A stretch of DNA of 7,403 nt from Ferrovum sp. (GCA_027450105.1 DAIDKJ010000061.1:1-7403), one strand, 5' to 3'; shown: positions 1 through 6,804, counted from the stretch's first letter. Numbers and translations: made by a program. The notes: generated by a model from the letters alone, not told the origin.

Positions 1-3000
1 CCGGGTGATGGCAGAGCGCACAATGGCTTCGCGAAAGGGCAACCCGTCACGCACTTGCAGATTGATGAAATCCACCAGCAAGATGGAATTGCGAACGATG
101 ATTCCCGCCAGGGCAATCATGCCGATCATGCTGGTGGCAGTAAACTGTGATCCCAGCAAGGCATGCCCCGGCATCACCCCAATGATGGTGAGCGGAATGG
201 GCGCCATGATGATGAGCGGCGTCAAATACGAGCTGAACTGGGACACCACCAACAAATAGATGAGCACCAATCCTACTGCGTAAGCCGCGCCCATGTCACG
301 GAAGGTTTCGTAGGTCACCTGCCACTCTCCGTCCCATTTCAGGGAATAGCCCCGATAGGGATCGTCCGGTTGACGAATGAAATAATCCGTCAGGGTGCCC
401 CCGCCGGGCGTCTTGATCTGAGCCAGGTGGCTGCGCATGGCAAACATGCCATACAAAGGGCTGTCCACCTTGCCCGCCATATCGGCTACCACAAAATCCA
501 CCGGCAGCAAATCCTTGTGATAAATCGGTTGCTCCCGCAAGGTATCAGTGATCGTGACCAGTTCACGCAGGGGAACCAACTGTCCCTGGGCATTGTGAAC
601 CCCCAGTTGTAACAAGGAATTCAGATCGCCCTGTTGCTCTGCCGGTAACTGTACCCAGGCCGAGGCGGGATATTTGGTCTGATCATGCAACCAGGTCACC
701 GCCTCTCCCGCCAGCCCCATTTGCAACGTGGTGGCAATCTCCTGTTGGGTAATGCCCAACAAGGCTGCCTTGTGCCGATCCACCGTCAGGAATTTGCGCG
801 GGGCATCCGCAATGCTGCTGTCGTCCACGTCCACAATGCCCGGGGTTCTGGCAAACAACGCCCGCACCGCCTGTGCCACACTCCGCCGTCCAGGCGCATC
901 GGGACCATAGATTTCAGCCACGATGGGAGACAATACAGGAGGCCCTGGCGGCACCTCGATGACTTTGACATTGGCGCCAAAGCGTTTTCCGATCTGCTGT
1001 AATGCAGGACGAACCCGGGTCGCGATAGCATGGCTTTGATCTTTGCGATGATGTTTATCCACCAGGTTGACCTGAATATCACCCAGTTCACTGGAGGCAC
1101 GTAGATAATACTGACGCACCAGACCATTGAAGTTGATGGGCGCAGCTGTACCCGCATACGCCTGATAGTCTGTCACTTCGGGTACTGTGGCCAGATAGGC
1201 CCCCAATTCATGCAACAGGGCCGAGGTTCGTTCCAGGGGAGTTCCTGCTGGCATATCCACCACCACCTGAAACTCGGACTTGTTATCGAAGGGCAGCATT
1301 TTAAGCAGCACCAGTCCGGTTGCAGGGAGCAGCACGGAAACCAGAATCAAGGAGGCAATGCCCAAGCCCATGAGGCGCCGATTGCGTACACCCCGTTGCT
1401 CGTCCAGCAAGGGTTTGAAAATTTTACGAAACAAGGGATCGAGACGGGCCGCCATACCGCTCGGGGCAAAGGTCTGTGGTGACGTTGAGCCCGGATTGCT
1501 TGACAATGGCTGGGAATGAGAGGATTCCTCGGACCCCGTGTGGGCCAAACTTCCCTCTGCACGTGCAGTGACTGAGGTATGGGCCCCATGAGGGCTGGCC
1601 TTGAGCCAGAGACGGGCCAGCCAGGGGGTTACCACAAAAGCGATGGTGAGGGACAACAACATCCCCATACTGGCATTGATGGGAATGGGGCTCATGTAGG
1701 GGCCCATGAGCCCGGAAACGAAAGCCATGGGAAGCAGCGCCGCAATAACCGTCAAGGTGGCCAGAATCGTGGGGCCACCCACCTCATCCACGGCTCCAGG
1801 AATGATTTGATGCAAGGATCGGGTGGGAAACAATTGCTGATGCCGATGAATGTTCTCCACCACGACAATGGCATCATCCACCAATATTCCGATGGAAAAT
1901 ATCAGGGCAAAGAGCGACACACGATTCAGGGTAAATCCCCAGGCCCAGGAGGCAAACAGGGTAACGGTCAGGGTCAGGATCACCGCTGTTCCCACAATGG
2001 CGGCCTCCCGTCGGCCCAAGGCAATGAAGACCAGGGCAACCACCGAGGCGGTGGCAAACAGTAATTTCTGGATGAGTTTTTTCGCTTTGTCGTTGGCGGT
2101 TTCGCCATAGTTGCGCGTTTCGGCCACGGTCACATCGGCGGGAATTACCGTATTCTTCAAAATCCGTACCCGTTGCATCACGGCATCCGCCACATCGATG
2201 GCATTTTCACCCGGTTTTTTGGTGATGCTCAGGGACACGGCCGGGTATTCCTGGGCGTGTGACCCGCTCGTGCCATACCACACATAGCGCTTGGGGATGA
2301 GGGGCCCATTGGAGATATGCGCCACTTCATGCAGATAGATGGGACGCCCCTGCTGCACGCCAATGATCAGGTCGCCCACATCCTGCGCATCCTTCAGATA
2401 CTCTCCAGCTTCCAGGGCAATCGCCTGGTTGGCACTGAGAATATCCCCCAGAGGCAACCCCTGATTGGCCGCTTGCAGAGCGCGTCGAATCTGGCTCAGG
2501 CTGACTCCCGTGGCAAACAGACGGGCTGGATCGATTTCTACCCGAACGGCACGCCCTGGCCCGCCAAGAGTGACCACCTCACGGGTTCCACGCACCCGTT
2601 TGATGTCGGTCTCGATGCTGTGACCCACACGTTCCAGATCGTAAGCCCCAATGGCGGGATTCTTGCTGTACAAGGTCAGTGTCACGATGGGGACATCATC
2701 GATCCCCTTGGGTTTGATGATGGGCTGCAAGGCGCCCAGTCCATGGGGCAGCCAATCGGCATTGGCATTCACTGTATCGTACAGACGCACCAACGCTTCG
2801 ATACGAGGCACACCCACCTTGTACTGAACTGTCAGGACGGCCAACCCGGGCCGGGACACAGACATCACATGTTCGATGCCCTGAATCTGGGACAACACCT
2901 GCTCGGCGGGCGTTGCCACCATTTTTTCCACATCTTCGGCAGAAGCGCCGGGAAAAGGAATCAGCACGTTGGCCATGGTGACGTTGATCTGCGGTTCTTC

Positions 3001-3126
3001 CTCACGAGGAGTCACCAGTACCGCAAAAGCCCCCAGCAAAAAGGCAACCAGTGCGAGCAAGGGGGTGATCTGCGCATCCTGAAAAAAGGAAGCGATACGC
3101 CCGGAAATACCCATGTGTTTTTTCAT
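1..3126 (-). CDS. RND-family efflux permease (HAE1/AcrB-like), C-terminus cut by window edge
   Basis: This is the inner-membrane proton-driven pump of a tripartite RND efflux system. I translated the minus strand triplet by triplet and found no stop from the ATG at 3126-3124 to base 1, giving 1042 codons. TM1 is at about residues 22-38, followed by PREEEPQI and a first periplasmic porter domain. TM2-TM6 span about 354-502. TM4 holds GILVDDAIVVVENIHRH with the paired Asp417-Asp418 expected of the proton relay (AcrB D407/D408). TM7 is near 583-605, then LPFDNKSEFQVV (611-622) opens the second periplasmic domain. TM8-TM10 lie at about 947-1022, ending in GIIVRNSILLVDF. By comparison with AcrB, roughly 70-90 residues (TM11 and TM12) lie beyond the left edge. 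The start is supported by a GAGGA site overlapping the adaptor stop codon; a second Met at residue 5 is a weaker alternative. The substrate cannot be read from sequence: drugs, organic solutes or sulfur compounds are all possible. No outer-membrane channel gene is in view. Confidence 0.95.
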   Translation of the reverse strand, partial: MKKHMGISGRIASFFQDAQITPLLALVAFLLGAFAVLVTPREEEPQINVTMANVLIPFPGASAEDVEKMVATPAEQVLSQIQGIEHVMSVSRPGLAVLTVQYKVGVPRIEALVRLYDTVNANADWLPHGLGALQPIIKPKGIDDVPIVTLTLYSKNPAIGAYDLERVGHSIETDIKRVRGTREVVTLGGPGRAVRVEIDPARLFATGVSLSQIRRALQAANQGLPLGDILSANQAIALEAGEYLKDAQDVGDLIIGVQQGRPIYLHEVAHISNGPLIPKRYVWYGTSGSHAQEYPAVSLSITKKPGENAIDVADAVMQRVRILKNTVIPADVTVAETRNYGETANDKAKKLIQKLLFATASVVALVFIALGRREAAIVGTAVILTLTVTLFASWAWGFTLNRVSLFALIFSIGILVDDAIVVVENIHRHQQLFPTRSLHQIIPGAVDEVGGPTILATLTVIAALLPMAFVSGLMGPYMSPIPINASMGMLLSLTIAFVVTPWLARLWLKASPHGAHTSVTARAEGSLAHTGSEESSHSQPLSSNPGSTSPQTFAPSGMAARLDPLFRKIFKPLLDEQRGVRNRRLMGLGIASLILVSVLLPATGLVLLKMLPFDNKSEFQVVVDMPAGTPLERTSALLHELGAYLATVPEVTDYQAYAGTAAPINFNGLVRQYYLRASSELGDIQVNLVDKHHRKDQSHAIATRVRPALQQIGKRFGANVKVIEVPPGPPVLSPIVAEIYGPDAPGRRSVAQAVRALFARTPGIVDVDDSSIADAPRKFLTVDRHKAALLGITQQEIATTLQMGLAGEAVTWLHDQTKYPASAWVQLPAEQQGDLNSLLQLGVHNAQGQLVPLRELVTITDTLREQPIYHKDLLPVDFVVADMAGKVDSPLYGMFAMRSHLAQIKTPGGGTLTDYFIRQPDDPYRGYSLKWDGEWQVTYETFRDMGAAYAVGLVLIYLLVVSQFSSYLTPLIIMAPIPLTIIGVMPGHALLGSQFTATSMIGMIALAGIIVRNSILLVDFINLQVRDGLPFREAIVRSAITR

Positions 3127-3130
3127 GAGG

Positions 3131-3135
3131 TCCTC
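3131..3135 (-). promoter_or_regulatory. Shine-Dalgarno site of the RND permease, overlapping the adaptor stop
   Basis: The minus strand reads TGAGGACCTCATG. GAGGA sits 4 nt before the permease ATG and shares bases with the TGA stop of the adaptor gene (3136-3134). This arrangement suggests translational coupling, so that pump and adaptor are made together. It also favours the start at 3126 over the in-frame Met four codons later. Confidence 0.7.
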
Positions 3136-4198
3136 AATGCGCTCCAGTCAATGCCGCCTGGGCGTCCGCAGCCACCCGTTCATCCGGGCCCAAGCCACTG
3201 AGTACTTCCACTTGATCATTCATCACGCGACCCAGTCGAACCTGACGTAACAAGGGATGCCCCTGGGCATCCAGCACGTATAGGCCCGTCATTTCGGCGC
3301 GCCGAACCACTGCCGTTAGCGGCACATGCACCGTGGTCATACTCTGCTGGGTGGCAGGTATCCAGAGTCGGGCAAACTGGCCTGGAGTCAGGACGAGATG
3401 GTTGGGCGCCAAGCCCAAACGCACTTGCTGGGTATGCGTGGCAGCGTCCACCGTAGGAAAAATCCTGATGGTTGTGGGGTTAACCCAGGTGCTCGGTTGA
3501 GTCAATCCGGGAATTTCAATTTTAACCTTTTGTGCGCTCAGGTTCGGATCCAGCGCACCCTGGGGCACAGCAGCCGTTACTCGAAGATGGGCAGGATCAT
3601 AGAGGGTAAGCAAGGGCTTGCCCGGCATGGCCATGTCTCCTGGCATGGCCGGTATTTCCGCCACCACTCCAGAGTAAGGTGCCCGTAAGGTGTAGTATCC
3701 AGCCTGGGTTTGTGCCGCAGAGGACAAGGCCTGATGAGCTCCGGCCTGGGCCTGTGCCGCTTGGTAGCGTGCCTGGGCCCGTTCGAAGGCCGCTTTGCTG
3801 ATGTAGTCTTGCTGGAATAATTGCTTTTGACGCTCGAAGTCCTTGGTGGCCACCGCCAGGTCAGCGCGTGCGGCCTCCAGTTGCGCCCCTTGAACCGTTG
3901 CCGCCTGAGTAGCGGCTTGAGCATCGAGACGAATCAGCACTTGCCCCGCCTTGACGCCTTCTCCCACCTTGACCAGAATGTCCTGCACCGACCCGGATAC
4001 CTGGGCAGCCACGACGGTTTGTCGCTCGGCCTCCACCACGCCATCGAAGCTACTGATCCGCGACCAGACGGAGGGAGCCCCCTCGATCGAGGGCGTTTCT
4101 GGTGTTTGCGCCAAGGCGCCTGCTGTGGTTCCCAAGACCCCAGTCAACATCAGGGCGCAGAACACGCAGCGGCTAGTGAAGCCCAATCCTGAGTCCAT
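3134..4198 (-). CDS. RND efflux periplasmic adaptor (membrane fusion protein, HlyD/AcrA family)
   Basis: This 354-residue protein is the periplasmic adaptor linking an RND pump to an outer-membrane channel. Residues 1-30 form a Sec signal peptide ending ALA|QT; there is no lipobox Cys at the cleavage site, so it is probably not a lipoprotein. The two lipoyl half-motifs are at about 57-92 (VSGSVQDILVKVGEGVKAGQ) and 168-200 (LRAPYSGVVAEI). Between them, about 94-167, lies an Ala/Gln-rich alpha-helical hairpin with heptad-like character. A beta-barrel (about 205-285, including GQFARLWIP) and a membrane-proximal domain (about 286-354, VPLTAVV... LYVLD) follow. Length and domain order are normal for the family. 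The start is supported by AGGAG 6 nt upstream (4205-4209). It is the first gene of the operon, 7 bp ahead of the permease, and is transcribed divergently from the ArsR-type regulator that probably controls it. Confidence 0.95.
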   Translation of the reverse strand: MDSGLGFTSRCVFCALMLTGVLGTTAGALAQTPETPSIEGAPSVWSRISSFDGVVEAERQTVVAAQVSGSVQDILVKVGEGVKAGQVLIRLDAQAATQAATVQGAQLEAARADLAVATKDFERQKQLFQQDYISKAAFERAQARYQAAQAQAGAHQALSSAAQTQAGYYTLRAPYSGVVAEIPAMPGDMAMPGKPLLTLYDPAHLRVTAAVPQGALDPNLSAQKVKIEIPGLTQPSTWVNPTTIRIFPTVDAATHTQQVRLGLAPNHLVLTPGQFARLWIPATQQSMTTVHVPLTAVVRRAEMTGLYVLDAQGHPLLRQVRLGRVMNDQVEVLSGLGPDERVAADAQAALTGAH

Positions 4199-4294
4199 CC
4201 ATTTCTCCTAATCGATTTCAGATCCGTAGCACACCCACGGTCTGCTGCTTGCTAAAGCCTAAGCTGGAATCTGGCAAGATGCAATGGTGATTAC

Positions 4295-4300
4295 ATTATA
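4295..4300 (-). promoter_or_regulatory. Putative -10 element of the efflux operon promoter
   Basis: The minus strand carries a perfect TATAAT, inside TATAATGT, reading toward the adaptor gene. At a 17-bp spacing the -35 position (4318-4323) reads TAAATG, a weak match, so the promoter may be weak or depend on an activator. A start near 4288 would give a leader of about 90 nt before the adaptor ATG. Confidence 0.5.
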
Positions 4301-4338
4301 TTAGATTACATAATGTGCATTTATATATTGTTTATGGG

Positions 4339-4344
4339 TATAAT
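4339..4344 (+). promoter_or_regulatory. Putative -10 element of the ArsR-family gene promoter
   Basis: The plus strand has a perfect TATAAT 27 bp before the regulator ATG. The -35 position at 17-bp spacing (4316-4321) reads TGCATT, a poor match. Transcription would begin near 4351, giving a leader of only about 20 nt that contains the GGAG ribosome site at 4359-4362. The -10 overlaps a copy of the ATAATGT repeat, consistent with autorepression. Confidence 0.55.
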
Positions 4345-4370
4345 GTCAACCATCGTGTGGAGAAAATCAG

Positions 4371-4760
4371 ATGGAACATTCCAACGCGTTGAAAAAATTG
4401 AATTTTGAATCCATGTACGCGTCAGCAGATCGCGCTTGCGGACTGCTGAAGGTGCTGGCCAATCCCGATCGATTGGTGTTGCTGTGCCGCTTGGCCTCTG
4501 GAGAACGCTGCGTCAGCGAACTGGAATCCTCTCTCGCCATTCGCCAACCCACCTTGTCGCAACAGCTGGCTGTGCTTCGGGAAGAAGGGTTGGTCAGTAC
4601 CCGGCGCGAAGGAAAACATATCTACTACAAGGTGGAGAGTCAAGAATCCATTGCCATCATCCATGCACTGCAGGAACAGTTTTGCGCCAGGGTAGAGACC
4701 AGCGCCGAGTCGGGCCACGATAGGACTTCCTTGGACGCTTCTCCCGATGAAAACCCCTGA
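4371..4760 (+). CDS. ArsR/SmtB-family repressor, probable thiol/persulfide sensor (SqrR/BigR/YgaV-like)
   Basis: This 129-residue cytoplasmic DNA-binding repressor has the ArsR winged-helix fold. ANPDRLVLLCRLASGERCVSELE lies at about 30-52. The recognition helix QPTLSQQLAVLREEGLV is at 59-75, and the wing STRREGKHIYYKV at 76-88. Cys39 (VLLC) and Cys105 (LQEQFC) fall where SqrR and BigR carry the two cysteines that form a tetrasulfide or disulfide link. Cys23 and Cys47 are additional. The arsenic-site motif of classical ArsR (ELCVCDL) reads ERCVSEL here: Cys47 remains and the second Cys is Ser49, so arsenite sensing looks less likely, though another metal or thiol ligand is possible. GGAG lies 8 nt before the ATG. 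The gene diverges from the RND efflux operon and shares its control region, making it the probable regulator of the pump and of itself. The tail after about residue 108 is polar and not recognisable. Confidence 0.92.
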   Translation: MEHSNALKKLNFESMYASADRACGLLKVLANPDRLVLLCRLASGERCVSELESSLAIRQPTLSQQLAVLREEGLVSTRREGKHIYYKVESQESIAIIHALQEQFCARVETSAESGHDRTSLDASPDENP

Positions 4761-4792
4761 CGTCCGCAAGAAACCTTCGCGGAACGTCAGGG
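4755..4792. terminator. Bidirectional hairpin terminator between convergent genes
   Basis: CCCTGACGT (4755-4763) pairs perfectly with ACGTCAGGG (4784-4792). The stem continues with CCGC/GCGG (4764-4767 with 4779-4782) past one bulged A at 4783, leaving an 11-nt loop. It includes the regulator stop codon (4758-4760) and ends just before the solute-binding protein stop (4794-4796). The T run is weak: GGTTTTC on the minus-strand exit and only TTC on the plus side. Its position between two converging genes fits a shared terminator. Confidence 0.65.
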
Positions 4793-4793
4793 T

Positions 4794-5762
4794 TCAAGGC
4801 TGGTAAGGCTTGAAGCCGTAGCGCTCAAAAATGGCCAGCGCACCCGGTGAAACCAGAAAATCGAGCCAAGCCTTGGCAGCCTCGGGGTGAGGTGCCCCCT
4901 TGACCAAGCCTGCAGCGTAGACGGCTGTGGTATTGTAAGCATCGGGAATCGTCACATGGGTAATGGGGTTACCCGCCTGTTCCTGAAAGATGGCCTCGGA
5001 GATCCAGGTGACCCCCGCATCGGCTCGACCACTCATCAACGCCATGGGGCTTTGGCGATGATGGATATGCGTCATGAGGTTTTCCCCATTTTTAACCTTG
5101 GTATCGTAGACGATGCGCTCCAGGGGTTCTCCACCTGCTTTCACCAAAGACGCCTTGATCTGCCGGCCTATTCCCTCGAACTCGGGATTGGGCATCACCA
5201 GTTTGACTCCAGGCTTCCCAAGATCCTGTAGGGTCTGTATACGGGCCGGATTATCCTTGGGCAACATGATGGTCAAGGTGTTGGTGACATAGGGCACCAC
5301 AGCCCCCTGAATGAAGCCCTGCTCCGCCATGGCCTTGACCGCCCTCAATCCCGCGGCATACACATCCGCCTGGACCGTCCAGGTCATGTTGCCCACGGTG
5401 ATGGTGCCTCCATTTTGAATTTGGCGCGCCACCAAGCCCGGGGGAATGGTTTCGTAATAGATTTTGCCGCGTAATTCGGGATGCTGGTCTTCAAAGGCCG
5501 CCACTAACGGGGCCATGGCAAAATAGTAATTCCCCCCTACCAGTACGGACAGGGCCGGATGCGTGGGATCTCCATGAAAATCGGGGAGATTGTCCACTTC
5601 AGGAACCGTAAACTCCAGTCCGCGTGCTTGCACGGGATTATTCTTGCCCTGACTCCAGGGGGGGTAGACGCCGGCCTGAGCTGATGACGTCAACAATCCC
5701 AGGGTACCTACCCATAATACGGCCCCCAGGAGCTTCCCTAGACCATTTTTTTGTTTTTTCAT
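4794..5762 (-). CDS. Exported ModA-like extracellular solute-binding protein
   Basis: This 322-residue periplasmic binding protein resembles the molybdate-binding ModA / SBP_bac_11 group. Residues 1-30 are a Sec signal peptide (MKKQ..., hydrophobic core, SSAQA|GV). After an extension of about 40 residues the fold begins with LSVLVGGNYYFAMAPL (71-86). Family-like segments include NTLTIMLPKDNP (161-171), SGRADAGVTWISEA (244-257) and the C-terminal PEAAKAWLDFLVSPGALAIF (293-312) followed by YGFKPY. THIHHR at 231-236 is a small His cluster. The ligand is unknown; an oxyanion is the family default. No ABC permease or ATPase adjoins it, so it may use a distant transporter or act as a periplasmic carrier. 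The start is set by AGGAAG 9 nt upstream and by the signal peptide. A 33-codon longer start overlapping the preceding gene is rejected. It is probably co-transcribed with the upstream DsrE-like gene. Confidence 0.88.
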   Translation of the reverse strand: MKKQKNGLGKLLGAVLWVGTLGLLTSSAQAGVYPPWSQGKNNPVQARGLEFTVPEVDNLPDFHGDPTHPALSVLVGGNYYFAMAPLVAAFEDQHPELRGKIYYETIPPGLVARQIQNGGTITVGNMTWTVQADVYAAGLRAVKAMAEQGFIQGAVVPYVTNTLTIMLPKDNPARIQTLQDLGKPGVKLVMPNPEFEGIGRQIKASLVKAGGEPLERIVYDTKVKNGENLMTHIHHRQSPMALMSGRADAGVTWISEAIFQEQAGNPITHVTIPDAYNTTAVYAAGLVKGAPHPEAAKAWLDFLVSPGALAIFERYGFKPYQP

Positions 5763-5857
5763 GATGAATTGCTTCCTGTGCGGTATACAAAGGCACGGTC
5801 TACCCGGAGACTCGCAATGATTGTCCATCGGATGGTGTGCGCCGACCCGATCCCGTT
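5763..5857. other. 95-nt intercistronic spacer with short dyads
   Basis: No gene is seen here. CCCGT/ACGGG (5852-5856 with 5861-5865) makes a small hairpin at the stop codon of the DsrE-like gene, and CCATC-G-GATGG (5825-5835) is an 11-bp dyad. Neither is followed by a T run on the minus strand, so I do not call a terminator. A processing or stabilising role between the two cistrons is possible. Confidence 0.3.
5772..5777 (-). promoter_or_regulatory. Ribosome-binding site of the solute-binding protein
   Basis: The minus strand reads AGGAAG, 9 nt before the ATG at 5762-5760. This fixes the start at the signal-peptide Met rather than at 5861, which has no signal peptide directly after it. Confidence 0.75.
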
Positions 5858-6652
5858 TCAACGGGCGTACTGATAACCATGAAATCCCAGTTCCGGGATC
5901 GTCCCAACGATACCCGGTGTCAACACCACCCCCGCAATGAGATGATTGGTGAGTTCGGCCACCAATTGCGGAACAGCGAGCTTGTCCGGATTGACGTCTT
6001 TCTCGTGCAAGCGGTACGCCAACTCGAAAATGGCATTATGGCACCCTAAAAATACTACGCCACGCGCCTGCAAAACAGGAATGCTGTTGTCCCGTGGAGA
6101 GTAGACCCCCGCTTCATCCTGAATGTTGGCAGGGTCGGCATGAGCGGCTTCACCCACTTTGATGAAGGTGTTTTCCTTGAACTTGTCATTGGTGAGCTTG
6201 CTCAGCTGATACTTGTCCCACATGGCTTGATCATAGAGCGCCAGATGAGCCGGTCCGTGCGTGGCAGACAGTACCAGAAAGTCGGGGTGCTTGAAGGCCC
6301 AGATCTGGGTATTGAGTGTATTGCGCATCAAATTGAGCCAAGGACCATCCAAAGCCGTATGGTCCCAAACCTGCTTGACCTTGCCGCGGTATTGCATCAG
6401 CAAACGCAGGGCGGCGTCATCCCACTGGTCAGGGTTGGTCAATACCATGGGAACTTCCTTGAAATCCCGCCGCCGCGGAGTCCTGGCCAGCGCTGCCATC
6501 AATTCCTTGAGCGTTTTGGCACCATCTTGCAGCAGGGCAGGAGCTTCACTGTCAGGCACCTGGGTTGAAGCAAAACTGCTTTGCCCCAGGGCCAGAGTTG
6601 CCAGACCTGTTTTTGCCACCAAACCCAGCATGTCCCGTCGCGAATAATCCAT
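5858..6652 (-). CDS. Tat-exported DsrE-like protein (often labelled 'transcriptional initiation protein Tat')
   Basis: This 264-residue protein has a twin-arginine signal: SRRDML at 4-9, a hydrophobic core to about residue 23, and likely cleavage after SFA (28). It should be folded before export to the periplasm. The C-terminal part resembles the DsrE/DsrF-like fold: GVVFLGCHNAIFELAYRL around Cys204, then IAGVVLTPGIVGTIPELG and GYQYAR at the end. Cys204 is the only cysteine and lies where DsrE-type proteins place a sulfur-carrying Cys. The middle (about 60-190) has no motif I recognise. Databases often name such proteins 'transcriptional initiation protein Tat', a misreading of the Tat signal; nothing here suggests a role in transcription. 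The start is supported by AGGAG 7 nt upstream; a 16-codon longer start lacks a good site and would bury the Tat signal. The solute-binding protein gene follows 95 nt downstream. A role in periplasmic sulfur handling is inferred. Confidence 0.8.
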   Translation of the reverse strand: MDYSRRDMLGLVAKTGLATLALGQSSFASTQVPDSEAPALLQDGAKTLKELMAALARTPRRRDFKEVPMVLTNPDQWDDAALRLLMQYRGKVKQVWDHTALDGPWLNLMRNTLNTQIWAFKHPDFLVLSATHGPAHLALYDQAMWDKYQLSKLTNDKFKENTFIKVGEAAHADPANIQDEAGVYSPRDNSIPVLQARGVVFLGCHNAIFELAYRLHEKDVNPDKLAVPQLVAELTNHLIAGVVLTPGIVGTIPELGFHGYQYAR

Positions 6653-6659
6653 CGTATAT

Positions 6660-6664
6660 CTCCT
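6660..6664 (-). promoter_or_regulatory. Ribosome-binding site of the Tat/DsrE-like gene
   Basis: AGGAG on the minus strand, 7 nt before the ATG at 6652-6650. It selects the start that places SRRDML directly at the N-terminus. I found no convincing promoter in the 152-bp spacer upstream (6653-6804). Confidence 0.75.
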
Positions 6665-6804
6665 GAGTTGTTGTTTTGACCGCAGCATAGCGACCCGCAT
6701 GCGGCACGGATATAACTCTTTTGAGCTAGTCCCCTGCTGTCCGTGTATTGCAAGACTGGGCCTGACTTAAACCGAGAATGCAGGCCAGATGGCTTTTTTC
6801 TCGA

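Larger units (their letters stand above)
4293..4346. promoter_or_regulatory. Candidate ArsR-type operator region between divergent genes
   Basis: ACATTAT at 4293-4299 and ATAATGT at 4310-4316 form a perfect 7-bp inverted repeat around a 10-bp spacer. A third copy, ATAATGT, lies at 4340-4346, 30 bp from the second, or about three helical turns. The middle copy is also part of the 9-bp dyad ACATAATGT (4308-4316). GATTACATTAT (4289) and GATTACATAAT (4304) are direct repeats spaced 15 bp apart. This AT-rich tract stands out from its GC-richer surroundings and covers both putative -10 elements. ArsR-family repressors typically bind such AT-rich dyads, so the adjacent regulator is the likely ligand. 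The repeats are read directly; binding is inferred. Confidence 0.6.

Noticed and set aside
1579..2064. Plus-strand open frame rich in Gly, His and Gln
   Set aside because: Antisense to permease codons that encode TM3-TM6; the composition is an artefact of the opposite strand.
2317..3201. Long plus-strand open frame of 294 codons
   Set aside because: It lies antisense to the RND permease and the end of the adaptor gene, both with clear family motifs. Its translation is His/Gln-rich with no recognisable domain, typical of a shadow frame.
4371..4760. Classical arsenite-responsive ArsR with an ars operon
   Set aside because: The ELCVCDL motif keeps only one of its cysteines and no arsenic resistance gene is in the window.
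5763..5861. 33-codon N-terminal extension of the solute-binding protein
   Set aside because: It overlaps the DsrE-like stop codon, and the start at 5762 has both a good AGGAAG site and an immediate signal peptide.
6738..6775. Possible sigma-54 promoter (GG...TTGCA) upstream of the Tat/DsrE-like gene
   Set aside because: The GG-to-GC spacing is 9 instead of 10 nt and the -24 element does not match TGGCAC.
6782..6799. GCC-AGAT-GGC followed by six T on the plus strand, terminator-like
   Set aside because: The stem is only 3 G-C pairs with weak flanking pairs, and no plus-strand gene precedes it.
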